From NCBI GenBank assembly GCA_030604735.1, contig JAUVVG010000001.1, positions 1-64,000 of the forward strand: a stretch of 64,000 nt of DNA, written 5' to 3'. A program made the position numbers and the translations under genes. Shown piece by piece: positions 38,399-48,921 of the stretch; positions within the stretch are counted from its first letter, which is position 1; each line of letters opens with the position of its first letter. The notes beneath the pieces are model-generated. The model was not told where the DNA came from and searched no databases. It saw nothing but the letters and a program-made list of their open reading frames with translations. The DNA comes from Azoarcus sp. Its GTDB lineage: Bacteria > Pseudomonadota > Gammaproteobacteria > Burkholderiales > Rhodocyclaceae.

Positions 38399-38804
38399 AC
38401 ATTTCTTTTCGCTTCGCGCCTTTTCTTCCCGCCCGGCTTTGCTTTGGCTTGCGCGCCTTGTCCGCGGGCGTGGCGCCGATCTCTCAAGCAAACGTTCTGC
38501 AATTTATTGTTTTCTTCGCGAACTTCTTCCGCTGCTTGCGGGGGATGGGATGCTCGGAAACGCAGCGGTGCCCTGCCGTGTGCCGCGCGCCTGGCTCTCG
38601 CGCCGGTGCAGCGCATGGGTGTCCCGTGTGGCACGCTCGATTTGGGCTTGCCCCCACTTTTTCCCACGTTTGTCGTCTGTCCCTCCAGATTTCATGACTC
38701 ACTTCATGAGTCCGGGCTATACCCATTGATTTTTCAGCATTTCCAGAAAGTTTTCGCTGTTTCATAAGTCATTGTGTAACAACGGAAAAGCGCTTTATTG
38801 CGGC
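38399..38804. other. Gene-free region rnpB to mra promoter
   Basis: About 400 bp with no credible gene. The first ~40 bases are T/C-rich and may end rnpB transcription. Two MraZ-box-like elements on the minus strand lie at 38652-38666. A 6-bp inverted repeat GACTCA/TGAGTC is at 38696-38712, overlapping two TTCATGA direct repeats. The last 60 bases are AT-richer than the surroundings, as expected upstream of a promoter. Confidence 0.5.
38652..38666 (-). promoter_or_regulatory. MraZ-box-like pair, upstream and inverted
   Basis: Minus strand reads TGGGA-AAAAG-TGGGG: two TGGGN boxes with 10-bp spacing, the MraZ operator pattern, about 170 bp upstream of the operator at the promoter and in the opposite orientation. 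Could be an auxiliary site or chance. Confidence 0.4.
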
Positions 38805-38833
38805 TTGACCATGGTTTGCCTTTGCTCTAGAGT
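38805..38833 (+). promoter_or_regulatory. Promoter of the dcw cluster (Pmra)
   Basis: -35 TTGACC (38805-38810) and -10 TAGAGT (38828-38833) with 17-bp spacing. Transcription would start near 38840, inside the MraZ operator, leaving a leader of about 65 nt before mraZ. Confidence 0.75.
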
Positions 38834-38857
38834 GGGAATAGGTGGAAAAAAGTGGGT
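38833..38857 (+). promoter_or_regulatory. MraZ operator, three direct repeats
   Basis: TGGGA, TGGAA and TGGGT begin at 38833, 38843 and 38853: three TGGNN boxes at exact 10-bp spacing, the arrangement bound by MraZ in E. coli and other bacteria. The first box overlaps the -10 element and the others cover the start site, so MraZ binding should repress the whole cluster. Confidence 0.85.
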
Positions 38858-38904
38858 AAAAGTGTCGAACTGATGCTTTCCCTAAGCAAAGGTCAGGGGG
38901 GTCA

Positions 38905-39348
38905 ATGTTCCAGGGTGCTGCAGCGCTCAGTCTCGATGCCAAGGGTCGCATTGCGATTCCTGCGCGGCATCGTGATGCGCTCGTCCCGGACGGCGCTCCG
39001 CTGGTCATCACGGCGCACCCGCATCGCTGCCTGCTGGTGTATCCGCAGGCCGCGTGGGAACCGATCAGTCGGCAAATCGTCGCGATGCCAGGCCTCGATC
39101 CGCGTACCGCATCGCTCAAGCGTCTGCTGGTGGGCTTTGCGCAAACCGAAGAACTGGACGGGGCAGGGCGCGTGCTGGTGGCGCCGTCCTTGCGGCAATG
39201 GGCTGGATTCGAGAAGCAGTTGTGGCTGGTCGGGCAGGGATCGCATTTCGAGCTGTGGTCCGACGCGGGCTGGCAGCAACAGCAGGAAGCGATGCTGTCG
39301 CTCGACAGCGATGCGCTGCCTGCCGGGTTCGAGAGTCTCGCGTTATGA
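38905..39348 (+). CDS. mraZ: Transcriptional regulator MraZ
   Basis: 147 residues. Two AbrB-like swapped-hairpin repeats: [24 protein letters not shown] (residues 1-24) and [24 protein letters not shown] (about residues 79-102). MraZ forms ring oligomers that bind the TGGGN repeats of its own promoter. ATG preceded by AGGGGGG. First gene of the dcw cluster; its TGA overlaps the rsmH ATG. Confidence 0.96.
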   Translation: MFQGAAALSLDAKGRIAIPARHRDALVPDGAPLVITAHPHRCLLVYPQAAWEPISRQIVAMPGLDPRTASLKRLLVGFAQTEELDGAGRVLVAPSLRQWAGFEKQLWLVGQGSHFELWSDAGWQQQQEAMLSLDSDALPAGFESLAL

Positions 39349-40292
39349 GCGCTGGCGAGCATGTCAGCGTCTTGCTCTCGGAAGCGGTGGAAGCGTTGCA
39401 GATCAGGCCGGACGGTACGTATGTCGATGGCACCTTCGGCCGGGGCGGGCACAGCAGGGCGATTCTCGCGGCGTTGGGGGGCGGGGGGCGTCTGATCGCT
39501 TTCGATCGCGACCCGGTGGCGATCGATGCCGGCCGCGCCTTGAACGATCCGAGACTGACCCTGGTGCATCGGCCATTCAGTGCGCTGGACGAGGCGCTGG
39601 GCGAGCTGGGCGTGGTGACGGTGGATGGTGTGCTGCTGGACCTCGGTGTTTCGTCGCCGCAACTGGACGAACCCTCGCGGGGAATGAGTTTTCGTTTCGA
39701 TGCACCGCTCGACATGCGCATGGACACCACGCGCGGGCCGACGGTCGCCGAGTGGCTGGCAGAGGCCTCTGTCGCCGAGATCAGGGAGGTGCTCAAGGAT
39801 TATGGGGAAGAACGGTTTGCTCATGCGATTGCAAAGGCGATTGCAGCTGCTCGGACAGGGGGGGCTGTTGCAACCACTCGACAACTTGCCGAGATCGTGG
39901 AAAAAGCGGTCCGTACACGCGAGCCGGGGCAGCACCCGGCGACGCGCAGCTTTCAGGCTCTACGGATTTTCATCAATCAGGAGCTCGAAGAGCTGTCGCT
40001 AGTGCTGCCCGCAGCGACCGCCCGACTCGCCCCGGGAGGGCGTCTGGTCGTAATCAGTTTCCATTCGCTGGAAGACCGCATCGTGAAGCGCTTCATGCGG
40101 GACCAGTCGCGTCCCCCGTCCCTGCCCAGCCGTCTTCCGCTGCGGGCGAGCGAACTGCCGGCGCCGCCGATGCGGCTGGTCGGAAAGCAGGTTCGTCCCG
40201 GCGAAACCGAGATTGCAGCGAATCCGCGCGCACGCAGTGCGGTGATGCGGGTGGCCGAGCGGGTGAGTGACCCGCTTGGAGAAGCGGCGTGA
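39345..40292 (+). CDS. rsmH: 16S rRNA (cytosine1402-N4)-methyltransferase RsmH
   Basis: 315 residues. Methylates N4 of C1402 in 16S rRNA, the same nucleotide modified by RsmI encoded 4 kb upstream. [13 protein letters not shown] at the N-terminus, motif [48 protein letters not shown] and the C-terminal [15 protein letters not shown]. The ATG overlaps the mraZ stop codon (ATGA). Confidence 0.96.
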   Translation: MSAGEHVSVLLSEAVEALQIRPDGTYVDGTFGRGGHSRAILAALGGGGRLIAFDRDPVAIDAGRALNDPRLTLVHRPFSALDEALGELGVVTVDGVLLDLGVSSPQLDEPSRGMSFRFDAPLDMRMDTTRGPTVAEWLAEASVAEIREVLKDYGEERFAHAIAKAIAAARTGGAVATTRQLAEIVEKAVRTREPGQHPATRSFQALRIFINQELEELSLVLPAATARLAPGGRLVVISFHSLEDRIVKRFMRDQSRPPSLPSRLPLRASELPAPPMRLVGKQVRPGETEIAANPRARSAVMRVAERVSDPLGEAA

Positions 40293-40555
40293 TTCGGGCG
40301 GATGCCTTTCTCGTCTCGCTGGTGGTGGCCAGCGCGCTCGGCGTGGTCGCGGCCCAGCACCAGGCGCGCAAATTGTTTTCCGAGCTGGAGCGTGAGCAGG
40401 CGCGGGCGCACGAGCTCGAGGTCGAATGGGGCCAGCTGCAACTGGAGCAGAGCACCTGGGCCGCGTTGTCCAGAGTCGAGGCCGCGGCTCGTGAAAATCT
40501 GGGACTCGGTGAGCCGGTGCCGGGGCGCATCATCGTGGTGGAGCGCGTGAGATGA
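40289..40555 (+). CDS. ftsL: Cell division protein FtsL
   Basis: 88 residues. Bitopic membrane protein: short cytoplasmic end, membrane helix (about residues 5-22, [19 protein letters not shown]), then a periplasmic coiled coil ([31 protein letters not shown]). It forms the FtsQLB complex that activates FtsWI. GTG start overlapping the rsmH stop (GTGA). Identity rests on size, topology and position, since FtsL sequence is poorly conserved. Confidence 0.92.
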   Translation: MIRADAFLVSLVVASALGVVAAQHQARKLFSELEREQARAHELEVEWGQLQLEQSTWAALSRVEAAARENLGLGEPVPGRIIVVERVR

Positions 40556-42309
40556 GCCCGCACCGCCCGGTGACCTTCAACCACAATCCCTTGCTCGAAA
40601 AGGGCCTGCAGGAATGGCGGCCGCGCCTGATCCTGCTCGGTCTGATGGCCTGTTTCCTCGCCCTGGTGGGGCGGGCGGCCTACCTCCAAGGCTTCAATCA
40701 CGAATTCCTCCAGGCCGAAGGCAAGTCGCGCTACTCGCGGGTCATTCCGGTGCCGGCGACACGCGGCCGGATCACCGACCGGCATGGTGATGTGCTGGCG
40801 ATCAGCACGCCGGTCAGGTCGGTCTGGGCCATCCCGCCCGATGCGGTGCTGACGCCGGCCGAGACCCGCCAGCTTGCCAGTCTGCTGGAGATGGAAGTCG
40901 AGGACCTGAATCGCCGCCTGAGCTCCGAGCAGGGTTTTGTCTATCTGCGGCGCCAATTGCCGCCGGAGGTGGCGCGGCGGGTCTCGGAACTCGGTCTGCC
41001 GGGCATCCATCAGCAGCAGGAGTACCGCCGCTACTACCCGGCTGGTGAGGTCACCGCGCACATGCTCGGCTTTACCAGCGTGGATGATGTCGGCCAGGAA
41101 GGGGTCGAACTCGCCTTCAACGCCGACCTCAAGGGCAGGCCGGGCTCGCGTAGGGTGATCCGCGACCGGCGTGGCCAGATCATCGAGGATGTCGAGTCCA
41201 TCCGGCCACCGCATGATGGCTCCGACGTGGTGCTGGCGATGGACAAGAAAATCCAGTTCATCGCCTACTCGGCGCTGCGCGAGGCGATGCAGAAGCACAA
41301 GGCGCTGGCGGGCAGTGTGGTCGTGCTCGACAGCCGCAGCGGCGAGATTCTGGCACTGGTCAATGCCCCGACCTTCAATCCGAACAACCGCAGCAACCTG
41401 ACCGGCGCCCAACTGCGAAACCGGGTCCTGACCGACGTGTTCGAGCCGGGCTCGACGATGAAACCATTCATTGCGGCCTTGGCGCTCGACTATGGCAAGG
41501 TCACGCCGGACACCGTGATCGACACCGATGCCGGCCGGATGACGATAGGGCGGGCGACGATTTCGGACGTTCGCCGGCACAAGGGTCTGACCGTGACCGG
41601 CGTGATCCAGAAGTCGTCCAACGTCGGTACGGTGAAGATGGCGCAGCAGTTCACCCCGGACGAGATGTGGAAAATGTTCGATGAGCTCGGTTTCGGTGTG
41701 CCGCTGCACTTGGGCTTTCCCGGCGAGGCGGGTGGTCGTCTGCGCCCAGCCAAGTCATGGCGGCCGATCGAGCAGGCGACCATGTCCTACGGCCACGGCA
41801 TCTCGACCACGTTGGTCCAGATGGCCCGGGCCTATACCGTGTTCACCCGCGACGGCGAACTGATTCCGCTCTCTCTGACCCGAATCGACGGACCGCCCCA
41901 GCCGACCCGCCGTGTCTTCAGCGCCGAGACCGCGCGCACGATGCGACACATGCTGGAGGTCGCCGCCGGCCCGCAGGGGACCGCGCCGCGGGCGCAGATC
42001 ACCGGTTATCGGGTGGCGGGCAAGACCGGTACCGCGCACAAGCTCGAGGGTGGGCGTTATACCAACAAGTACATTTCCTCGTTCGTCGGTTTCGCCCCGG
42101 TCTCCAATCCGCGGCTGATCGTCGCAGTGATGATAGACGAGCCTTCCGCCGGGCAGCATTACGGCGGGGCGGTCGCCGCACCAGTGTTCGCGAAGGTCGC
42201 CGAAGGGGCGCTTCGCGCGCTCGGCGTCGCGCCCGATGCGCCACTTGTTCCACTGCACTTCGCGGGTCAGGCGCCGACTCCGGTGACCGCGGCAAAGGAG
42301 CGGATGTGA
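40552..42309 (+). CDS. ftsI: Septal transpeptidase FtsI (PBP3)
   Basis: 585 residues. Class B penicillin-binding protein making septal crosslinks. Membrane anchor at about residues 25-45, the dimerisation/pedestal domain with RGRITDRHGDVLAIS and RRYYPAGEVTAHMLGF, then the transpeptidase with STMK at Ser301, SSN at 355-357 and KTGTA at Lys491. The C-terminus extends about 30 residues beyond the fold. ATG overlaps the ftsL stop codon by 4 bp. Confidence 0.96.
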   Translation: MSPHRPVTFNHNPLLEKGLQEWRPRLILLGLMACFLALVGRAAYLQGFNHEFLQAEGKSRYSRVIPVPATRGRITDRHGDVLAISTPVRSVWAIPPDAVLTPAETRQLASLLEMEVEDLNRRLSSEQGFVYLRRQLPPEVARRVSELGLPGIHQQQEYRRYYPAGEVTAHMLGFTSVDDVGQEGVELAFNADLKGRPGSRRVIRDRRGQIIEDVESIRPPHDGSDVVLAMDKKIQFIAYSALREAMQKHKALAGSVVVLDSRSGEILALVNAPTFNPNNRSNLTGAQLRNRVLTDVFEPGSTMKPFIAALALDYGKVTPDTVIDTDAGRMTIGRATISDVRRHKGLTVTGVIQKSSNVGTVKMAQQFTPDEMWKMFDELGFGVPLHLGFPGEAGGRLRPAKSWRPIEQATMSYGHGISTTLVQMARAYTVFTRDGELIPLSLTRIDGPPQPTRRVFSAETARTMRHMLEVAAGPQGTAPRAQITGYRVAGKTGTAHKLEGGRYTNKYISSFVGFAPVSNPRLIVAVMIDEPSAGQHYGGAVAAPVFAKVAEGALRALGVAPDAPLVPLHFAGQAPTPVTAAKERM

Positions 42310-43814
42310 CGGCCAAGCGCGCGCAAGAGATCCTCTCCCACTTGGCGCAGCTGGGCGCGAATCCGACCGGAATCTCGGCCGATTCGCGCAAGCTCGTGGT
42401 CGGCGACGTTTTCGCCGCATGGGCCGGGGCCGCGACAGACGGTCGCAGGCACATACCGGATGCGTTATCCCGCGGCGCGGCTGCAATCTTGTGGGAGAGC
42501 GGTGACGGGCATCGCGAGCAGGGACTGCCCGTGCCTGGAGTCGGGGTCGAAGGTTTGCGCGATCTCGCCGGTCATCTGGCGCACGAGATCCATGGACGAC
42601 CTTCTGAACAGCTCTGGGTAGCCGGTGTCACCGGCACCAATGGCAAGACCACGGTCAGCCAGTGGATTGCGATGGCGCTGGCCGAACTCGGTCAGCGCTG
42701 CGCAGTGGTCGGGACCCTGGGCTGCGGCTATCCCGGTGCGCTCGAGGAGGCGCTCAACACCACACCGGATGCGACCGAACTGCACCGCCGGATGAGCGGT
42801 TTCGTAGCCGATCGTGCCGACGCGCTGGCCATGGAGGTGTCGTCGATCGGGCTGGATCAGGGGCGGGTGAATGGCGTCGCCTTCGACGTGGCGGTGTTCA
42901 CCAATCTCAGCCGCGACCATCTCGATTATCACCCCGACATGACTGCGTATGCCCAGGCCAAGGCACGTCTTTTCCAGATGCCTGGACTGCGGCATGCGGT
43001 GATCAATCTCGACGACTCGTTCGGCCTCGAACAGGCACGCCGGGTGCTCGAATCCGGCATCGATCTGATCGGCTATTCGATCGCTGGCGAGACCGCGGTG
43101 ACGATTCCGGGCGCGCGCCAGCTGACCGCGATCCGGGTCGGCAATGCCCCGGTAGGCATGCGTTTTTCGGTTTCGTGGAATGGACGCGAGGCCGACGTGC
43201 AGGTCGGAATGATCGCGCCGTTCAACGTGTCGAACCTACTGGCGGTCATCGGTGCGCTGCTCGCCCGCGGTGTCGATTTCGACGACGCGCTGCGCGTAGT
43301 CAGCCGTCTCGCACCGCCCAAGGGACGCATGGAGTTGTTGGGGGGCGTGGGCGAACCCCTGATCGTGATTGATTATGCCCATTCTCCGGACGCGCTGGCC
43401 AAGGTGCTCGACGCGGTCGGCGACACGGTCCGGACCCGGGGCGGCGAGCTGGTGTGCGTGTTCGGCTGCGGCGGGGACCGCGACCCTGGCAAACGGCCCT
43501 TGATGGGCGAGATCGCGGCTGACAAGTCCGATCGCGTCATTGTCACCAGCGACAATCCTCGCTCCGAGGATCCTGCCGCGATCATTCGGGACATTCTCGC
43601 CGGCATTGGCGCTGGCGCGGACGCGATCGCCGACCGGGCGAGCGCGATCGCGATCGCGATCGCCGAGGCCGGCCCCAACGATGTGGTCGTGATCGCCGGC
43701 AAGGGACATGAATCCTACCAGGAGATCCACGGCCGTCGTTTGCCGTTCTCGGACAGGGAACAAGCGCGCAAGGCGCTCGCAGCCTGGAACCGAGCACAGG
43801 GAGGTCAATCATGA
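42306..43814 (+). CDS. murE: UDP-MurNAc-tripeptide synthetase MurE (meso-DAP adding)
   Basis: 502 residues. Adds meso-diaminopimelate to UDP-MurNAc-L-Ala-D-Glu. DSRKLVVGDVFAAWAGA uridine-binding region, ATP loop [36 protein letters not shown] and the specificity motif DNPR at residues 416-419, which marks meso-DAP rather than lysine. GTG start with AAAGGAG upstream, overlapping the ftsI stop codon. A (GCGATC)3 hexamer run at 43644-43661 encodes an Ala-Ile repeat. Confidence 0.96.
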   Translation: MTAKRAQEILSHLAQLGANPTGISADSRKLVVGDVFAAWAGAATDGRRHIPDALSRGAAAILWESGDGHREQGLPVPGVGVEGLRDLAGHLAHEIHGRPSEQLWVAGVTGTNGKTTVSQWIAMALAELGQRCAVVGTLGCGYPGALEEALNTTPDATELHRRMSGFVADRADALAMEVSSIGLDQGRVNGVAFDVAVFTNLSRDHLDYHPDMTAYAQAKARLFQMPGLRHAVINLDDSFGLEQARRVLESGIDLIGYSIAGETAVTIPGARQLTAIRVGNAPVGMRFSVSWNGREADVQVGMIAPFNVSNLLAVIGALLARGVDFDDALRVVSRLAPPKGRMELLGGVGEPLIVIDYAHSPDALAKVLDAVGDTVRTRGGELVCVFGCGGDRDPGKRPLMGEIAADKSDRVIVTSDNPRSEDPAAIIRDILAGIGAGADAIADRASAIAIAIAEAGPNDVVVIAGKGHESYQEIHGRRLPFSDREQARKALAAWNRAQGGQS

Positions 43815-45226
43815 TGCGTCTGACCGAGGCGGCCGCTGCCTTGTCCGCCCGCTGCAATACCGATGCGGTGTTCACGTCGGTCGGAACCGACAGTCGCCGG
43901 GTCCGGACCGGCGAACTCTTCGTCGCGTTGCGGGGCGAGCATTTCGACGGGCATGATTTCGTCCAGACTGCCGCCGAAGCGGGAGCTAGCGCGGCCCTGG
44001 TCGATTCCGCCTGGGCCGCCAGTCACGGCAGTGCCGCGATTCCCTTGCTCGTCGTGGCCGATACCCGACTCGCGTTGGGGCGTTTGGCAGCGCACTGGCG
44101 TAGTCGTTTTGCTATTCCCCTGATCGGCATCACCGGCAGCAACGGCAAGACCACGGTCAAGGAGATGTGTGCCGCGATCCTGCGTGCCCAGGCCGGACTG
44201 GCGGGATGGGCGGCCGACGCGGTACTGGCCACGACCGGTAATCTCAACAACGACATCGGCTTGCCGCTGACCCTGCTTGGGTTGCGCGACACCCACCGGG
44301 CGGCGGTGATCGAGATGGGCATGAACCGGCCCGGCGAGATCGCTTATCTGACCGACATCGCGCGCCCGACGGTGGCGATCGTGACCAACGCCCAACGGGC
44401 CCATTTGCAGGGCATGGGCACGCTGGTCGAGATCGCGCACGAGAAAGGGGCGATCTATGGTGGATTGCAGGAAGACGGCGTCGCGGTGATCAATGCCGAC
44501 GACCCCCACGCCGACTACTGGCGGGGCCTGAATGCGCAGCGCAGGATCGTCACCTTCGGCATGGAGGCGGGGGCCGACGTGACCGGAAGCTGCGAACTGC
44601 ACGGATTGGGCGCGCGGCTGGCCCTGAAGTCCGACGGACGCAGCCTGGCCATCGCACTGCAGGTGCCGGGCGAGCACAATGTCCGCAATGCGCTGGGCGC
44701 GGCGGCAGCTTGCCTGGCGACCGGCCAGGTCGATCTTCAGGCGGTGGGGGACGGACTGGCTGCTTACACCGGTACCCGGGGGCGTCTGCAAAGCGGACCG
44801 GGTGTCAAGGGTTCGACCGTCATCGACGACAGCTACAACGCCAACCCGGATTCGGTGCGCGCCGCGATCGATGTTCTCGCCGCGACGCCTGGACGCAAGA
44901 TCCTGGTGCTGGGCGACATGGGCGAAATCGGTCGCACCAGCGCCCAGGTCCACGACGAAATCGGTGGTTATGCGAAGAGCAAGGGACTCGACGCCCTTTA
45001 CGCGCTCGGCGACATGAGCGCGGTCGCGGCCCGCAATTTCGGTGAAGGCGGGCATCATTTCAGGACCGTCCACGCGCTGCTCAATGCGCTCCAGCCCCAG
45101 CTCGATCCGGACACCGTGGTGCTGGTCAAAGGCTCCCGTTTCATGCGTATGGAACGGGTGGCGGATGCGCTTTCTGCAGTGCACAATGGCGACCCTTCGA
45201 AGAAGGGGGACTCCCATGCTGCTTGA
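43811..45226 (+). CDS. murF: UDP-MurNAc-tripeptide:D-Ala-D-Ala ligase MurF
   Basis: 471 residues. Completes the UDP-MurNAc-pentapeptide. [26 protein letters not shown] in the N-domain, ATP loop [44 protein letters not shown], and the C-domain [17 protein letters not shown] with DMGEIG. ATG overlaps the murE stop by 4 bp, and the gene's end overlaps mraY by 11 bp. Confidence 0.96.
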   Translation: MMRLTEAAAALSARCNTDAVFTSVGTDSRRVRTGELFVALRGEHFDGHDFVQTAAEAGASAALVDSAWAASHGSAAIPLLVVADTRLALGRLAAHWRSRFAIPLIGITGSNGKTTVKEMCAAILRAQAGLAGWAADAVLATTGNLNNDIGLPLTLLGLRDTHRAAVIEMGMNRPGEIAYLTDIARPTVAIVTNAQRAHLQGMGTLVEIAHEKGAIYGGLQEDGVAVINADDPHADYWRGLNAQRRIVTFGMEAGADVTGSCELHGLGARLALKSDGRSLAIALQVPGEHNVRNALGAAAACLATGQVDLQAVGDGLAAYTGTRGRLQSGPGVKGSTVIDDSYNANPDSVRAAIDVLAATPGRKILVLGDMGEIGRTSAQVHDEIGGYAKSKGLDALYALGDMSAVAARNFGEGGHHFRTVHALLNALQPQLDPDTVVLVKGSRFMRMERVADALSAVHNGDPSKKGDSHAA

Positions 45227-46304
45227 ACTCGCTCTCTGGTTGGGACAGGACGTTCGCGCGTTCAACGTCTTCGGCTACATCACCTTGCGTTCGGTGCTCG
45301 CGGCGATGACCGCGCTGCTGATCTCGTTCATTTTCGGGCCAGTGGTGATCCGCTGGCTCACCACAAAAAAGATCGGCCAGGCCGTTCGTGACGACGGTCC
45401 CAAATCCCACTTGACCAAGGCGGGTACGCCGACGATGGGCGGGGCGTTGATCATCATCGCGATCGGCGCGACCGTGCTCCTGTGGGGGGATCTACGCAAC
45501 CACTACGTGTGGGTGACCTTGCTGGTCACCATCGGTTTCGGTGCGGTCGGCTGGGTGGATGACTGGCGCAAGGTCGTGCACCGCGATCCGAAAGGACTGC
45601 CCAGCCGCTGGAAGTACCTGTGGACCTCGCTGATCGCGCTGGCGGCCGCGCTGTTCCTCGCCCTGACTGCGACCGAACCGGCGCAGACCGAGCTGATCGT
45701 GCCCTTCTTCAAGTCGATCGCCTATCCGCTCGGTTTGCTCGGGTTCGTGGCCTTGAGCTACTTCGTGATCAACGGTACGAGCCACGCGGTCAACCTGACC
45801 GACGGTCTCGACGGTCTCGCGATCATGCCGACCGTGATGGTCGCGGGGGCGCTCGCGATTTTCGCTTATGTCGCCGGTCATGCCGGCTTCGCCAACTATC
45901 TCGGCGTGCCCTATATCGCCGGCGCTGGTGAGTTGGCGGTGTTCTGCGGCGCGATATGCGGGGCCGGACTCGGTTTTCTGTGGTTCAACGCCTATCCCGC
46001 CGAGGTGTTCATGGGGGACGTCGGGGCGCTCGCGCTCGGGGCTGCCCTCGGCGTGATCGCGGTCATCGTCCGGCAGGAAATCGTGCTGTTCATCATGGGA
46101 GGCCTGTTCGTTGCCGAGACCCTGTCGGTGATGCTTCAGGTGCTCTACTTCCGGGCCAGTGGAGGCAAGCGGATTTTCCGCATGGCGCCGCTGCATCACC
46201 ACTACGAACTGGGCGGCTGGAAGGAAACCCAGGTCGTGGTCCGGTTCTGGATCATCACCATCATGCTGGTCCTGTTCGGTCTGTCCACGCTCAAGCTCAG
46301 ATGA
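45216..46304 (+). CDS. mraY: Phospho-MurNAc-pentapeptide translocase MraY
   Basis: 362 residues, ten predicted membrane helices. Transfers phospho-MurNAc-pentapeptide to undecaprenyl phosphate, making lipid I. Conserved loops: [26 protein letters not shown] with the catalytic Asp pair, [24 protein letters not shown], and the histidine-rich [17 protein letters not shown] preceded by AGAAGGGGGA inside the end of murF. Confidence 0.97.
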   Translation: MLLELALWLGQDVRAFNVFGYITLRSVLAAMTALLISFIFGPVVIRWLTTKKIGQAVRDDGPKSHLTKAGTPTMGGALIIIAIGATVLLWGDLRNHYVWVTLLVTIGFGAVGWVDDWRKVVHRDPKGLPSRWKYLWTSLIALAAALFLALTATEPAQTELIVPFFKSIAYPLGLLGFVALSYFVINGTSHAVNLTDGLDGLAIMPTVMVAGALAIFAYVAGHAGFANYLGVPYIAGAGELAVFCGAICGAGLGFLWFNAYPAEVFMGDVGALALGAALGVIAVIVRQEIVLFIMGGLFVAETLSVMLQVLYFRASGGKRIFRMAPLHHHYELGGWKETQVVVRFWIITIMLVLFGLSTLKLR

Positions 46305-47695
46305 AGCCCCTGAAAGGAAATCTCGTGTTGGTGTTGGGCCTGGGTGAATCCGGGCTTGCGATGGCGCGTTGGTGCGCCCGCGAGGGTGCGCGGCTGAGAG
46401 TCGCCGATACCCGTGATCACCCGCCCGGGCTGGACACGCTCAAGGCCAGGTTGCCAGGCGCAGAGGTCGTCACCGGAGCTTTCGACCGGGCCTTGCTCGC
46501 CGGGGTAGACCTGATCGCGCTGAGCCCGGGCATCGACCCGGAAGCCCCCTTGCTGCAGCGGGCCCGCGCTCTTCAGATCCGGATTGTCGGCGAAATGACG
46601 CTGTTCGCCGATGCACTGGAAAGCCTGGGCGAAAAGGGGCGCTGCCGGATAGTCGCGATCACCGGCACCAATGGCAAGACCACCACCACGGCGCTGGCCG
46701 AAGCCCTTTATCGTGCCGCCGGCATGGACGCGGTCGCGGCAGGAAACATCAGCCCTGCGGCGCTGGCGGTCCTGGTGGACAGGCTGGAAGCCGGCCAGGC
46801 ATTGCCGGCGTGCTGGGTGCTGGAGTTGTCGAGTTTCCAGATCGAGAGCATGGAAGGCCTGGCGCCGGATGCGGCGGTGGTGCTCAACGTGACCGACGAT
46901 CATCTCGACCGTCATCACGACATGGACCACTACGCCGAGATCAAGGCCCGGGTATTCGGGGGGGAGGGCGTGCAAGTGCTCAATCGCGACGATCCGCGGG
47001 TGGCGGCGATGGCGCTGCCTGGCCGTCGTCAGCTGTGGTTCGGCGCGGGCCTCCCGTCCTCACCCGCCGAGTACGGACTGGAGCCCGAAGGCGAGCACAG
47101 CTGGCTGGTGCGCGGGACCGAGCGTTTGCTGCGCCAGGACCAGATGCGGCTCGCCGGATTGCACAACGCCACCAATGCGCTGGCCGCGCTGGCGCTCGGT
47201 CAGGCCATCGGTTGTGTGTTGCCGCCGATGCTGGACGCACTGGCCGAATTCAGGGGCTTGCCACACCGGATGACACTGGTCGCGACCCGCTCCGACGGGA
47301 CGCGCTTCTATGACGACTCCAAGGCGACCAATGTCGGCGCCACGCTTGCCGCGTTGAATGGTGCGACCCGCCCGGTCGTATTGATCGCCGGGGGCGAAGG
47401 CAAGGGCCAGGACTTCTCGGTGTTGCGCGAGGCGATTGGTGCGCGGGTCCATGCGGTGGTGCTGATCGGCAAGGATGCCCCCGCGATCGAGGCTGCTATC
47501 TCCGGCCTGGCGGTCGAGGTCGAGCGAGCGGCCGACATGAACGAAGCCGTGGCGTGTGCCGACCGGCTCGCTCGCGCCGGCGACGATGTGCTGCTGTCGC
47601 CCGCCTGCGCGAGCCTGGACATGTTCCGCAACTACGCTCATCGCGGTGATGCCTTCGCGCGTGCGGTCACGACCTTGAAGGGGGTCGCGCCATGA
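46301..47695 (+). CDS. murD: UDP-MurNAc-L-alanine:D-glutamate ligase MurD
   Basis: 464 residues. Starts with the Rossmann-like [28 protein letters not shown] and ATP loop [14 protein letters not shown]. Then [32 protein letters not shown] and the C-domain [16 protein letters not shown]. All MurD hallmarks are intact. ATG overlaps the mraY stop codon by 4 bp. Confidence 0.97.
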   Translation: MKPLKGNLVLVLGLGESGLAMARWCAREGARLRVADTRDHPPGLDTLKARLPGAEVVTGAFDRALLAGVDLIALSPGIDPEAPLLQRARALQIRIVGEMTLFADALESLGEKGRCRIVAITGTNGKTTTTALAEALYRAAGMDAVAAGNISPAALAVLVDRLEAGQALPACWVLELSSFQIESMEGLAPDAAVVLNVTDDHLDRHHDMDHYAEIKARVFGGEGVQVLNRDDPRVAAMALPGRRQLWFGAGLPSSPAEYGLEPEGEHSWLVRGTERLLRQDQMRLAGLHNATNALAALALGQAIGCVLPPMLDALAEFRGLPHRMTLVATRSDGTRFYDDSKATNVGATLAALNGATRPVVLIAGGEGKGQDFSVLREAIGARVHAVVLIGKDAPAIEAAISGLAVEVERAADMNEAVACADRLARAGDDVLLSPACASLDMFRNYAHRGDAFARAVTTLKGVAP

Positions 47696-48921
47696 CACGC
47701 CTGACGGAGCGTCTCTTCGGTTCCATGCAGTCGAATGTGTCTCACCGTGTCGAGACCAGTCGCGCGGTGAATCGGCTGATCCGACCGGCCGACATGACCC
47801 GTGAGCTGGATCCGTTGCTGATCTGGTCTGCGGTCGCCTTGGTCCTGATCGGTCTGGTGATGGTGTACTCGTCCTCGATCGCGATCGCCGAAGGCAGTCG
47901 TTTCACCGGCAACCAGTCGCATTACTTCGTCGTGCGCCATGCGATCTTTCTCACCATAGGCGTGGCCGCCGGCCTTTTCGCGTTTCAGTTCTCGATGCGT
48001 CAATGGCAGCAGTTCTCCCCGTGGTTGTTCCTGTTCGGGGTGGTCTTGCTGATCCTGGTGCTGATCCCCGGGATTGGTCGCGAGGTCAATGGCGCCCAGC
48101 GCTGGATCCCGCTCGGACCGGTCAATCTGCAGCCGTCCGAACTGATGAAGGTTTTCGTCGCGCTCTATGCCGCCGACTACACCGTGCGCAAGCTGTCGGA
48201 CATGGGCAGCGTCCGGCGTGGCTTCATGCCCATGGCCGCGATGATCCTGTTCGTCGGCTTCCTGTTGCTGCGCGAGCCGGATTTCGGCGCCTTCGTCGTG
48301 ATCTGCGCGATCGCCTTCGGCGTGCTCTTTCTCGGCGGCATCAATGTCCGGGTGTTCGCCTTGCTGGCGACCGTCGCCGTGATCGGTTTCATGCTGCTGA
48401 TCTGGTTGTCACCTTATCGCCGCGACCGGATTTTCGGATTCATGGATCCGTGGCAGGACCCGTTCGGCAAGGGTTACCAGCTGTCCCACGCGCTAATCGC
48501 ATTCGGGCGTGGCGAGTGGTTCGGGGTCGGGCTGGGCGCAAGCGTTGAGAAGCTCTTCTACCTGCCCGAGGCGCATACCGACTTCCTGCTCGCGGTCATC
48601 GCCGAGGAGCTCGGTTTCGCCGGGGTGCTGACCGTCATCATCCTGTTCGCGATCCTGATCCAGCGCGCCTTCTCGATCGGTCGCGAGGCGATCAACCTGG
48701 AACGCTACTTCGCCGGGCTGGTCGCGATGGGCATAGGCCTGTGGATAGGCGTGCAGTCCTTCATCAACATGGGCGTGAACATGGGGTTGCTCCCGACCAA
48801 GGGGCTGACCCTGCCGCTGATGAGTTTCGGCGGCTCGGCGCTGATTGCCAACTGTATCGCGCTCGGAATCCTGTTGCGGATCGACTGGGAAGTGCGCCAG
48901 ATGAAGCGGGGGGCCGGCTGA
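47692..48921 (+). CDS. ftsW: Septal peptidoglycan glycosyltransferase FtsW
   Basis: 409 residues. SEDS-family polymerase working with FtsI. About 35 cytoplasmic residues, then roughly ten helices beginning at [23 protein letters not shown]. Diagnostic segments: [32 protein letters not shown], the [34 protein letters not shown] loop, [18 protein letters not shown] and [15 protein letters not shown] overlaps the murD stop codon by 4 bp. Confidence 0.96.
   Translation: MTRLTERLFGSMQSNVSHRVETSRAVNRLIRPADMTRELDPLLIWSAVALVLIGLVMVYSSSIAIAEGSRFTGNQSHYFVVRHAIFLTIGVAAGLFAFQFSMRQWQQFSPWLFLFGVVLLILVLIPGIGREVNGAQRWIPLGPVNLQPSELMKVFVALYAADYTVRKLSDMGSVRRGFMPMAAMILFVGFLLLREPDFGAFVVICAIAFGVLFLGGINVRVFALLATVAVIGFMLLIWLSPYRRDRIFGFMDPWQDPFGKGYQLSHALIAFGRGEWFGVGLGASVEKLFYLPEAHTDFLLAVIAEELGFAGVLTVIILFAILIQRAFSIGREAINLERYFAGLVAMGIGLWIGVQSFINMGVNMGLLPTKGLTLPLMSFGGSALIANCIALGILLRIDWEVRQMKRGAG

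Noticed and set aside
38399-38767. Several 60-140 codon frames between rnpB and mraZ
   Set aside because: They occur on both strands and in several frames, lack ribosome sites and show no domain; treated as non-coding.
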